A stretch of DNA of 31,865 bases from Phocaeicola plebeius. Lineage in GTDB: Bacteria > Bacteroidota > Bacteroidia > Bacteroidales > Bacteroidaceae. Under the pieces are notes generated by a model, which had not been told where the DNA came from, ran no database searches, and worked only from the letters and a program-made list of their open reading frames with translations. The position numbers were made by a program, and so were the translations under genes. Shown piece by piece: positions 14,910 to 22,320 of this stretch. The stretch covers positions 1 to 31,865 of the forward strand of contig SFDG01000031.1 of the NCBI GenBank assembly GCA_004558305.1, written 5' to 3'. How positions within the stretch are numbered: the first letter of the stretch is position 1; the number at the start of each line of letters is the position of its first letter.

Positions 14910-15479
14910 ATGGATACTTCAAAACAAATTGATGTGATGGTAGCCGACGCCTCTCATGAGGTTTATGTTGACACGATATTGAAGACAATCAAAGATGCGG
15001 CCAAAGTGCGCGGAACAGGGATTGCGGAGCGCACCCACGAATATGTGGCCACAAAGATGAGGGAAGGAAAGGCCATCATTGCCTTGTGCGGAGATGATTT
15101 TGCGGGATTCACCTACATTGAGTCGTGGGGAAACCGACAGTATGTGGCTACGTCGGGCCTGATTGTCCACCCGAACTACCGGGGAGTGGGACTGGCACGG
15201 CGCATCAAGCATGCTTCGTTTACGTTGGCCCGTCTGCGTTGGCCCAATGCGAAGATTTTCAGTCTTACATCGGGGGCAGCCGTGATGAAGATGAACACGG
15301 AACTGGGGTATGTTCCGGTCACGTTCAACGAACTGACCGACGATGAGGCTTTCTGGAAAGGTTGTGAAGGATGTATCAACCACGGCATCCTGAAGGAGAA
15401 GAACCGCAAGTTCTGTATCTGTACTGCCATGCTGTACGATCCGGCCTTGCACAAAGACGATAAAGTAAATAATTTCTAA
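14910..15479 (+). CDS. GNAT acyltransferase in arginine operon; candidate N-succinyl(acetyl)glutamate synthase
   Basis: This 189-residue protein has a GCN5-related acyltransferase core. The acyl-CoA binding motif is GLIVHPNYRGVGLARRIK with the RGVGLA loop, preceded by strand DDFAGFTYIESW. The C-terminal part has several Cys (GCEGC, KFCICTAM). It starts 18 bases after argR and ends 8 bases before argG, so it is firmly inside the arginine operon. Bacteroides species are known to build arginine on N-succinyl rather than N-acetyl intermediates, and a classical ArgA is not seen here. The simplest inference is that this enzyme acylates glutamate in the first step. The family call is strong; the substrate is inferred from context only. 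Confidence 0.8.
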   Translation: MDTSKQIDVMVADASHEVYVDTILKTIKDAAKVRGTGIAERTHEYVATKMREGKAIIALCGDDFAGFTYIESWGNRQYVATSGLIVHPNYRGVGLARRIKHASFTLARLRWPNAKIFSLTSGAAVMKMNTELGYVPVTFNELTDDEAFWKGCEGCINHGILKEKNRKFCICTAMLYDPALHKDDKVNNF

Positions 15480-15487
15480 GAGACAAT

Positions 15488-16696
15488 ATGGAAGAAAAGA
15501 AAAAAGTGGTCGTCGCGTTCAGCGGCGGACTGGATACTTCCTTTACGGTGATGTATCTGGCAAAGGAGAAAGGTTATGAAGTGTATGCGGCATGTGCCAA
15601 TACGGGCGGTTTCAGCCCCGAACAGCTGAAGAAGAACGAGGAGAATGCGTACAAGCTGGGTGCCGTGAAGTATGTCACACTCGATGTGACGCAGGAATAC
15701 TACGAGAAGAGCCTGAAGTTCATGGTGTTCGGTAATGTGCTGCGAAACGGCACCTACCCCATCTCTGTCAGCTCCGAGCGTATTTTCCAGGCCTTGGCCA
15801 TTGCCCGTTATGCCAACGAAATCGGTGCTCATGCCATTGCGCATGGCTCTACAGGGGCCGGTAACGACCAGGTGCGTTTCGACATGACGTTCCTCGTGAT
15901 GGCACCGGGCGTGGAAATCATCACGCTGACCCGCGACATGGCATTGAGCCGTGACTATGAAATCAACTACTTGAAGGAACACGGCTTCGAAGCCGACTTC
16001 ACCAAACTGAAATACTCGTATAACGTAGGTATCTGGGGGACTTCCATCTGCGGCGGCGAGATTCTCGATTCTGCCCAGGGGCTGCCCGAAACGGCTTATC
16101 TGAAGCAGGTGACCAAGGAAGGCAGCGAACAGCTGAAGCTGACTTTCGAAAAGGGAGAACTGGTAGCCGTGAACGGCGAGAAGTTCGACGACCGGATCAA
16201 GGCCATCCAGAAGGTAGAGGAAATCGGCGCTGCTTATGGCATCGGTCGCGACATGCACGTGGGCGACACCATCATCGGCATCAAGGGCCGTGTCGGCTTC
16301 GAGGCAGCTGCCCCGATGCTGATTATCGGTGCCCACAAGTTCCTGGAGAAGTACACGCTGAGCAAATGGCAGCAGTACTGGAAGGATCAGGTGGCCAACT
16401 GGTATGGCATGTTCCTCCACGAGAGCGAATACCTGGAGCCGGTGATGCGCGACATCGAGGCCATGCTGCAGGAATCGCAGCGCAATGTGAACGGCACTGC
16501 CATCCTCGAACTGCGTCCCTACTGCTTCTCGACAGTCGGCGTAGAGTCGAAAGACGACTTGGTGAAGAACAAGCTGGGCGAATACGGGGAAATGCAGAAA
16601 GGCTGGACGGCCGACGATGCCAAGGGCTTCATCAAGGTGCTCTCCACCCCGCTGCGTGCCTATTATTCCGTGCATAAAGACGAGGAGAACGTATGA
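15488..16696 (+). CDS. argG: Argininosuccinate synthase
   Basis: This 402-residue enzyme joins citrulline and aspartate with ATP to form argininosuccinate. The ATP pyrophosphatase P-loop is AFSGGLDTS (8-16). AHGSTGAGNDQVRFD is the citrulline/aspartate-binding stretch; SICGGEILDSAQG and GRVGFEAAAPMLI follow in the synthetase domain. The length is normal. It lies 8 bases after the GNAT gene, and its stop overlaps the argC start in an ATGA arrangement. Strong call. Confidence 0.96.
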   Translation: MEEKKKVVVAFSGGLDTSFTVMYLAKEKGYEVYAACANTGGFSPEQLKKNEENAYKLGAVKYVTLDVTQEYYEKSLKFMVFGNVLRNGTYPISVSSERIFQALAIARYANEIGAHAIAHGSTGAGNDQVRFDMTFLVMAPGVEIITLTRDMALSRDYEINYLKEHGFEADFTKLKYSYNVGIWGTSICGGEILDSAQGLPETAYLKQVTKEGSEQLKLTFEKGELVAVNGEKFDDRIKAIQKVEEIGAAYGIGRDMHVGDTIIGIKGRVGFEAAAPMLIIGAHKFLEKYTLSKWQQYWKDQVANWYGMFLHESEYLEPVMRDIEAMLQESQRNVNGTAILELRPYCFSTVGVESKDDLVKNKLGEYGEMQKGWTADDAKGFIKVLSTPLRAYYSVHKDEENV

Positions 16697-17661
16697 TAAA
16701 GGTCGGCATCATTGGAGGAGCCGGATATACAGCAGGCGAACTGATTCGCCTGCTGTTGAACCATCCGGATGTAGAGATCAAGTTTGTCAACAGTTCCAGC
16801 AATGCGGGCAACAAGATTACAGATGTCCACGAGGGGTTGTACGGCGAGACGGAACTGGTGTTCACTGACGAACTGCCGTTAGACACGATTGACGTACTGT
16901 TCTTCTGTACGGCGCATGGCGACACGCGCAAGTTCATGGATAGCCACAACGTGCCCGAAGACCTGAAGATCATCGACCTGAGCATGGACTATCGCCTGAA
17001 GAGCGACGACCACGATTTCATCTATGGTCTGCCCGAACTGAACCGCCGTGCCATCTGTCACAGCAAGCAGGTGGCCAATCCGGGATGTTTTGCCACCTGC
17101 ATCCAGTTGGGGCTGTTGCCCTTGGCTAAGCACTTGCTGCTGAACGATGATGTGATGGTGAATGCCATTACCGGCAGTACGGGGGCCGGCGTGAAGCCGG
17201 GTGCCACCAGCCATTTCAGCTGGCGCAACAACAACCTGAGCATCTACAAGCCGTTTGCCCATCAGCACGTGCCCGAAATCAAGCAGTCGCTGCAGCAGCT
17301 GCAGAACAGCTTCCACAGCGAAATCGACTTCATCCCTTACCGGGGCGATTTCCCCCGTGGCATTTTCGCCACCTTGGTGGTGAAGACGAAGGTAGAGTTG
17401 CCGGAGCTGGTCAAGATGTACGAGGACTATTATGCCGAGGACTCGTTCACGCACATCGTGGACAAGAACCTGGACCTGAAGCAGGTCATCAACACCAACA
17501 AGTGTCTGATTCATCTGGAGAAGTTCGGTGACAAGCTGCTCGTCACATCCTGCATCGACAATTTGCTGAAGGGTGCCAGCGGCCAGGCTGTCCACAACAT
17601 GAACCTGATGTTCAATCTGGAGGAGACAGTCGGCCTTCGCTTGAAACCGAGTGCCTTTTAA
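16693..17661 (+). CDS. argC: N-acyl-gamma-glutamyl-phosphate reductase
   Basis: This 322-residue NADPH enzyme reduces N-acylglutamyl phosphate to the semialdehyde. The Rossmann start is KVGIIGGAGYTAGEL; the catalytic Cys132 sits in ANPGCFATC; the substrate loop GSTGAGVKPGATSHFSWRN and the ending PYRGDFPRG region are typical. In Bacteroides the acyl group is expected to be succinyl, which the sequence cannot show directly. It overlaps argG by 4 bases and is followed without a gap by the aminotransferase gene. Strong family call. Confidence 0.95.
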   Translation: MIKVGIIGGAGYTAGELIRLLLNHPDVEIKFVNSSSNAGNKITDVHEGLYGETELVFTDELPLDTIDVLFFCTAHGDTRKFMDSHNVPEDLKIIDLSMDYRLKSDDHDFIYGLPELNRRAICHSKQVANPGCFATCIQLGLLPLAKHLLLNDDVMVNAITGSTGAGVKPGATSHFSWRNNNLSIYKPFAHQHVPEIKQSLQQLQNSFHSEIDFIPYRGDFPRGIFATLVVKTKVELPELVKMYEDYYAEDSFTHIVDKNLDLKQVINTNKCLIHLEKFGDKLLVTSCIDNLLKGASGQAVHNMNLMFNLEETVGLRLKPSAF

Positions 17662-18801
17662 ATGAAGAATGAAAACATGAAACTATTTGACGTATATCCA
17701 TTATTCGACGTAAATATCGTCAAGGGAAAAGGCTGTCATGTCTGGGACGACAAGGGACAGGAGTACCTTGATCTGTATGGGGGCCATGCCGTGATTTCCA
17801 TCGGCCATGCACATCCCCACTATGTAGAGGAAATCAGCCGGCAGGTAGCCACCCTGGGATTCTATTCCAATTCCGTCATCAACCGCCTGCAGCAGGAGCT
17901 GGCAGAGCGGCTGGGGAAGGTGTGTGGGTACGATGACTATGCCCTGTTCCTGATCAACAGCGGGGCAGAGGCCAACGAGAATGCCTTGAAGCTGGCTTCG
18001 TTCTATAACGGCCGGACACGGGTCGTGTCCTTTGCCAAGGCGTTCCACGGCCGTACTTCTCTGGCAGTGGAAGTGACCAACAACCCGAAAATCATCGCCC
18101 CCATCAATGACAACGGCCATGTCACTTACCTGCCGCTGAACGATGTGGAGGCCATGCGCCAGGAACTGGCCAAGGGCGATGTATGTGCAGTGATTATCGA
18201 AGGCATACAGGGCGTGGGAGGCATCCAGTTGCCGACCGATGCGTTCATGCAGGCCTTGCGGACAGCTTGTACTAAGACGAACACGGTGCTCATTCTCGAC
18301 GAAATCCAGAGCGGTTACGGACGGAGCGGAAAGTTCTTCGCCCACCAGTATAATGGCATCCAGGCCGATATCGTGACCTGTGCGAAAGGAATCGGCAACG
18401 GATTCCCGATGGGAGCCGTCCTGATCAGTCCGATGTTTACGCCGGTATACGGTCAGTTGGGTACCACGTTCGGCGGCAACCACCTGGCTTGTGCAGCAGC
18501 ACTGGCGGTATTGGATGTCATCGAGCAGGAACACTTGGTGGAGAATGCAGCCACGGTCGGAGCCTACTTGCTGGAAGAACTGAAGAAGTTCCCGCAGATC
18601 AAGGAGGTGCGTGGACGTGGTCTGATGATCGGGCTGGAGTTCGAAGCACCCATCAAGGAACTGCGCCTGAAGCTGCTGAAGGAGCAGCATGTCTTTACGG
18701 GGGTGAGCGGAACGAATGTCATCCGCTTGTTGCCGCCTCTCTGCCTGAGTAGGGTGGAAGCACAGGAGTTCCTGAATCGCTTCCGCGCCGCATTGTCATA
18801 A
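17662..18801 (+). CDS. argD: Class III aminotransferase, N-acyl(succinyl)ornithine aminotransferase
   Basis: This 379-residue PLP enzyme converts N-acylglutamate semialdehyde to N-acylornithine. Key residues: NSGAEANENALK (99-110) binds PLP phosphate, ILDEIQSGYGRSG contains the ring-nitrogen Asp213, Lys242 in TCAKGIGNGFPMGA forms the Schiff base, and TFGGNHLACA is the partner-subunit loop. The ATG at 17662 directly abuts the argC stop; the Met at 17677 (MKLFDVYPLF) is an alternative start. It is the last gene of the operon in this window. The genes for acylglutamate kinase and the transcarbamylase must be elsewhere. Family call strong; acyl specificity inferred. Confidence 0.92.
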   Translation: MKNENMKLFDVYPLFDVNIVKGKGCHVWDDKGQEYLDLYGGHAVISIGHAHPHYVEEISRQVATLGFYSNSVINRLQQELAERLGKVCGYDDYALFLINSGAEANENALKLASFYNGRTRVVSFAKAFHGRTSLAVEVTNNPKIIAPINDNGHVTYLPLNDVEAMRQELAKGDVCAVIIEGIQGVGGIQLPTDAFMQALRTACTKTNTVLILDEIQSGYGRSGKFFAHQYNGIQADIVTCAKGIGNGFPMGAVLISPMFTPVYGQLGTTFGGNHLACAAALAVLDVIEQEHLVENAATVGAYLLEELKKFPQIKEVRGRGLMIGLEFEAPIKELRLKLLKEQHVFTGVSGTNVIRLLPPLCLSRVEAQEFLNRFRAALS

Positions 18802-18869
18802 ACGATGGGCCTCCTTCTAATACCCTGACAAAGCCCGTCCAGATTCCCTTTCGACCTCTTGCCATAAAA

Positions 18870-18958
18870 CGACCGACCGATGTCGGTCGATTGGCTGACA
18901 CTGGTTAGTCGTTCGAACAACCAAGGTCAATCAATCGACCGACTCCGGTCGGTCGATT
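18870..18958. repeat. Alternating CGACCGAC palindromes
   Basis: Four arms alternate in sense: CGACCGAC (18870-18877), GTCGGTCGATTG (18882-18893), CAATCGACCGAC (18932-18943) and GTCGGTCGATT (18948-18958). Arms 1+2 form an 8-bp hairpin with a 4-nt loop and arms 3+4 an 11-bp hairpin with a 4-nt loop. Alternatively arms 2 and 3 pair over 12 bp, extended by TGAC/GTCA, enclosing GGTT/AACC and the palindrome GTTCGAAC. The region lies between the converging argD and GH88 genes. It lacks a U tract. It may be a two-way terminator, a dispersed repeat, or both. Confidence 0.75.
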
Positions 18959-18978
18959 TCTGAAAGGGCATCCCTACC

Positions 18979-18995
18979 GGAAGCCGTCCGCTTCC
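18979..18995 (-). terminator. Small hairpin downstream of GH88 gene
   Basis: GGAAGC (18979-18984) pairs with GCTTCC (18990-18995) around a 5-nt loop, 45 bases beyond the GH88 stop. There is no U tract; weak support as a transcript end. Confidence 0.3.
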
Positions 18996-19040
18996 TGAGG
19001 AAATCATCCCCGTTTTTGCTGTTGTGTTATAATCGCTCGC

Positions 19041-20258
19041 TTACTTCGCTTCAATATCGTGCTTCCGCTTCAAGGCTTCGAGGAAATAATAGTCGGCATA
19101 GTTCAGCGGAACATCGATTTCCTGTCCGTGAGGGATGCTGCCTACCGAGTGCATCAGCAGGAAGTTGCCGTTCGTACCCAGCGCGGCACGATAGTTCGGA
19201 GAGGCCAGTGATGCCAGGATGCCGTCGGCATACTCCTTGTACTGGGCCGGATTCTCCACACCTTCCATCGTACTGATTTCATAGAGGGCCGATGCGATGC
19301 AGGCGGCACTCGATGCGTCGCGCGGTTCGTCCGGGATGTTGGGAGCATCCATGTCCCAGTAGGGAATCAAGTCCTCCGGCATACGTGCGTGGTTCTTCAT
19401 CATGTGGAAGGTCTTCAGCGACTGTGCCAGGTATTTCGGATTGTGCGTATAGCGGTAGCAGACCGCATAGCCATAGACGGCCCACGCCTGTCCACGGCTC
19501 CAGGTCGATTCGTCTGCATAGCCTTGGGCAGTCTGGCGATGGCGTACGCTGCCGTCCTTCAGGCTGTAGTCGATGACATGGTAGCAGCTGCCGTCTTCGC
19601 GGAAGTGCTCCTGCATGGTGCGGTCGGCATGGCTGACAGCCACTTTATAATACGTGGAGTCGCCCGACAGACGGGTGGCTTCGAACAGCAGTTCCAGGTT
19701 CATCATGTTGTCGATGATGACCGGGCATTCCCAGCCGCGCTCCGACTGCCAGCCACGGGTCACGTCCCACGACTGGATGATGCCGGGAACCGGACGGAAA
19801 CGGGTGGACAGCGATTCGGCGGTCTTGATGATGACTTCCTTGTAGCCCGGCACGTCTTTCAGCCGCAGTCCGTTGCCGAAGCTACAGTTCACCATGAAGC
19901 CCACGTCGTGGTGCCAGGTCAGGTTCTTCGTTTCCTCGATGGCATTGGTGTACTTGGTGGCCAGCGGCACCAGGGTCGAGTCGCCGCTCAGTTCGTAGAG
20001 ATACCAGAGCGAGCCGGGGAAGAAGCCGCTCCGCCAGTCGGTGTAGTCGCAGTAGAACACACTGCCGTCGGTCTTCAGGGTGACAGGGTTCAGGCATTCG
20101 CCGCTGGCTTCGATGACTTCGATTTCCTTGCCCAGCTGCTGGCGGGCAAAGGCCACGTTTTCTTCGATGAACGAATCCGTTTTCGGTGCTTGTTGGGAAG
20201 TCCCGCCACAGGCCACCAACAGGGCCGAGCAGGCAAGGGAGATCAGATTTTTCTTCAT
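19041..20258 (-). CDS. GH88 unsaturated glucuronyl hydrolase, lipoprotein
   Basis: This 405-residue enzyme hydrolyses the 4,5-unsaturated uronic acid left on the non-reducing end of lyase products. A lipoprotein signal ends at Cys17 (LLVACGG). The alpha/alpha barrel contains DYTDWRSGFFPG (71-82), the catalytic Asp pair in TWHHDVGF (Asp119) and VIIDNMMN (Asp183), and DESTWSRGQAWAVYGY. The spacing of the two Asp (64 residues) matches that of known GH88 enzymes. It is the last gene of the susC operon, 10 bases after the lyase. GH105 is a related alternative, but the HHDVGF/DNMMN pattern favours GH88. Substrate likely glycosaminoglycan-type; exact linkage unknown. Confidence 0.92.
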   Translation of the reverse strand: MKKNLISLACSALLVACGGTSQQAPKTDSFIEENVAFARQQLGKEIEVIEASGECLNPVTLKTDGSVFYCDYTDWRSGFFPGSLWYLYELSGDSTLVPLATKYTNAIEETKNLTWHHDVGFMVNCSFGNGLRLKDVPGYKEVIIKTAESLSTRFRPVPGIIQSWDVTRGWQSERGWECPVIIDNMMNLELLFEATRLSGDSTYYKVAVSHADRTMQEHFREDGSCYHVIDYSLKDGSVRHRQTAQGYADESTWSRGQAWAVYGYAVCYRYTHNPKYLAQSLKTFHMMKNHARMPEDLIPYWDMDAPNIPDEPRDASSAACIASALYEISTMEGVENPAQYKEYADGILASLASPNYRAALGTNGNFLLMHSVGSIPHGQEIDVPLNYADYYFLEALKRKHDIEAK

Positions 20259-20268
20259 ATAAGTAGTA

Positions 20269-22197
20269 TTATTTTTGCAGGTAAGTAAATGTATAAGTGC
20301 CGGCGGTGACAGTCTGTCGGGCTGTCAGCGAGACACGGTAGATTTCATTGCCCCATACGTTCGAGAGGCGAGGGTCTTCCAGACGGATGGTTTCGATGCT
20401 GGCCTGGAACTGGCGGCTGTCGTAGGTCAGTTGGCCTTTTTCGCCCTTCACCTCCAGAGAGATGACACCCGGAACGGACAGGTCCACGTTGCCCCATACC
20501 AGGAAGTTTACCACATTGGCAGCCTTGGCTTCCTTCAGCCGGAAGGCATCGGTGATGGTCAGGCGGTCCTTGCCGAGGCGGTACGAGCGGGTCCATTTCT
20601 CCACCGCGGCCTCTTCGGGATAGGCCGTGGCGATGTTGGCCGAGAAGGTCTGCTTGCGGGTGTCCACCTTCACCTCGGTCGCCTTGTATTCGCTGCCGAA
20701 CTTCTGCGGCACGCCGTTGATGAGCGGCAGGTTGTGGTAGTTGCTCTGCATGGTCCAGATGGAGTAGCGTTCGCTGCTGAAGGTCTGGCGGGTGTAGGTG
20801 CCCACACCGGCATCAATCAGCATCGGGACATGGTGCGAGTAGACTGATACGGTACCGGCATCGTTGTGGTTGTGGCTTTCGTTGTTGTAGCCGCCCTTGG
20901 CAGCCATGAAGAGGCCCTGCTTGTTGCTGAAGTAGCAGAACTCCGTTTCCGGGTACCAGGTAGCCGAAGGGGCCTGGTAGGTGGCCGTCTCCTGTTGCAG
21001 GGCAGGAAGGAAGCGCAGGGTTTCCAGTCCCCGGAACATGTCGAGCCAGTTGGTAGTAGGCTTCACCGGAGTTTCGCGCTGCTTGTCGGCAGCATAGCCT
21101 TTCATCACGTCGCTGTTCACGGCCGTACCGAAGCGGTAGATCAGGGGGACATCCCCTCCGCCACGGGCCGAAGCGTCGGCGAAGTTGACCACCCATCCGT
21201 CGCCGATGTACGAACGGACGATGTATTCGCCCATGTACTTCACCTGGGGCAGGTCGAAGATGGACACTTTCCCGCCCGTGCCGAGCGAGAGCATCTGCAG
21301 GTAGTCGTAGAGCTTGCCGGCAGCGTGTCCCCAGTAGGAAGGACCTTCTTCACAGCCGCCGTCGGCTTTCACGTGGTTGAGGAAGCGGTCTACCGATGTC
21401 ATGGTGCGATAGACGGCCTTCGCCAGTACGTCGCGGTCGTTCTCCAGCAACAGGAAGCAGGTCAGGGCATTGAAGTTGCACCAGGGGTTCCAGTTGTTGA
21501 TGATCATGCCCGGCTTGTACTGGAACGCCATCCACCAGAAGTCGTCGCGCTGCAGGTAAGGGTCGAGTTCGCGTTCCTGCAGTTCCTTGCGCAGGCGGAC
21601 CGAGATGATGGGGTCCACCTTGTCGAATTCCTGGTGCAGGAAATAGTAGGTCCACGAGAACATCTGGGCCATGTTGCCCTGTGTCAGTTCCAGGATCTGT
21701 TCGCGGTGGTCGGGGAATGCCCGCTTGGTCTTCTGGTACGAGGCCAGGTGGGCGGAGAGCGACCAGGAGGTCATTTCGCAGGCCTGCAGCACTCCGTTGA
21801 TGATTTCGTCGATGAAGCGGCCCTTGCCTTCTGCCAGTTCCGCCATCACCAGTGCGCCGATGGCCTTGTTGTTCTCGCCCAGCGGGTCTTCCATGATGCG
21901 CCGGTTGCCCGAACGCTCGTATTCCATATAGTCTGTAGCCTTCACCACCTTCCAGGTGAAGCCCAGGTATTTTTCGCCGTTGCGGATGATGCCATCCTTG
22001 TGGCTGCCCAGGAACTGGTCCCATCCCTGCCGGTCCTGATAGGCGGGATAGGGCACCCACTGCTGGTTCATCACCAGACTTTCCTTGATCTGTTCCACCG
22101 TGGCGGCATGCTGCAGCAGGTTGCGTTCTTCGTAGGCCTTCGAGGGGAGGGCCACCAGCAGCAACAGGCCGAGGAGGGAGAGTATTCTTTGTTTCAT
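20269..22197 (-). CDS. Heparinase II/III-type polysaccharide lyase
   Basis: This 642-residue exported enzyme starts at the ATG at 22197, which gives a clean signal peptide (MKQRILSLLGLLLLVALPS...). A longer in-frame start at 22302 would place 35 non-signal residues before it. The N-terminal alpha/alpha toroid (about 25-400) has NNWNPWCNF (234-242) and GGCEEGPSYWGHAAG (280-294), which hold the likely Asn, Glu, Tyr and His active-site residues. The C-terminal beta-sandwich (about 410-640) has the metal-binding ESHNHNDAG (440-448). This is the architecture of PL12, PL21 and PL33 lyases acting on heparan sulfate, hyaluronan or chondroitin. I cannot choose among these families by eye. Next to GH88, it should generate the unsaturated oligosaccharides GH88 uses. 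Confidence 0.87.
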   Translation of the reverse strand: MKQRILSLLGLLLLVALPSKAYEERNLLQHAATVEQIKESLVMNQQWVPYPAYQDRQGWDQFLGSHKDGIIRNGEKYLGFTWKVVKATDYMEYERSGNRRIMEDPLGENNKAIGALVMAELAEGKGRFIDEIINGVLQACEMTSWSLSAHLASYQKTKRAFPDHREQILELTQGNMAQMFSWTYYFLHQEFDKVDPIISVRLRKELQERELDPYLQRDDFWWMAFQYKPGMIINNWNPWCNFNALTCFLLLENDRDVLAKAVYRTMTSVDRFLNHVKADGGCEEGPSYWGHAAGKLYDYLQMLSLGTGGKVSIFDLPQVKYMGEYIVRSYIGDGWVVNFADASARGGGDVPLIYRFGTAVNSDVMKGYAADKQRETPVKPTTNWLDMFRGLETLRFLPALQQETATYQAPSATWYPETEFCYFSNKQGLFMAAKGGYNNESHNHNDAGTVSVYSHHVPMLIDAGVGTYTRQTFSSERYSIWTMQSNYHNLPLINGVPQKFGSEYKATEVKVDTRKQTFSANIATAYPEEAAVEKWTRSYRLGKDRLTITDAFRLKEAKAANVVNFLVWGNVDLSVPGVISLEVKGEKGQLTYDSRQFQASIETIRLEDPRLSNVWGNEIYRVSLTARQTVTAGTYTFTYLQK

Positions 22198-22230
22198 ATC
22201 GATTTGCTGATTAAGAGTGAGTAATGGTGG

Positions 22231-22282
22231 AAAGCCACTCCCGGAGAACGGTGGTTCATGGGCCGCTACCCGAGGTGGCTTT
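22231..22282 (-). promoter_or_regulatory. Intercistronic hairpin between susD and lyase
   Basis: AAAGCCAC (22231-22238) pairs with GTGGCTTT (22275-22282) in the 123-base gap after susD, with partial further pairing (CCCGG / CCCGAG region) inside. There is no U tract. It may be an RNA-processing or attenuation site that sets more SusC/SusD than enzyme; no -7 box is seen nearby. Confidence 0.45.
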
Positions 22283-22320
22283 CTGTTGTCAAAGCAATTC
22301 AAACAATCTTTTTGCCTGTA

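Noticed and set aside
15476..16675. Long open frame on the minus strand opposite ArgG
   Set aside because: Antisense shadow of argG with no recognisable domain and His/Val/Gln-rich composition typical of such shadows.
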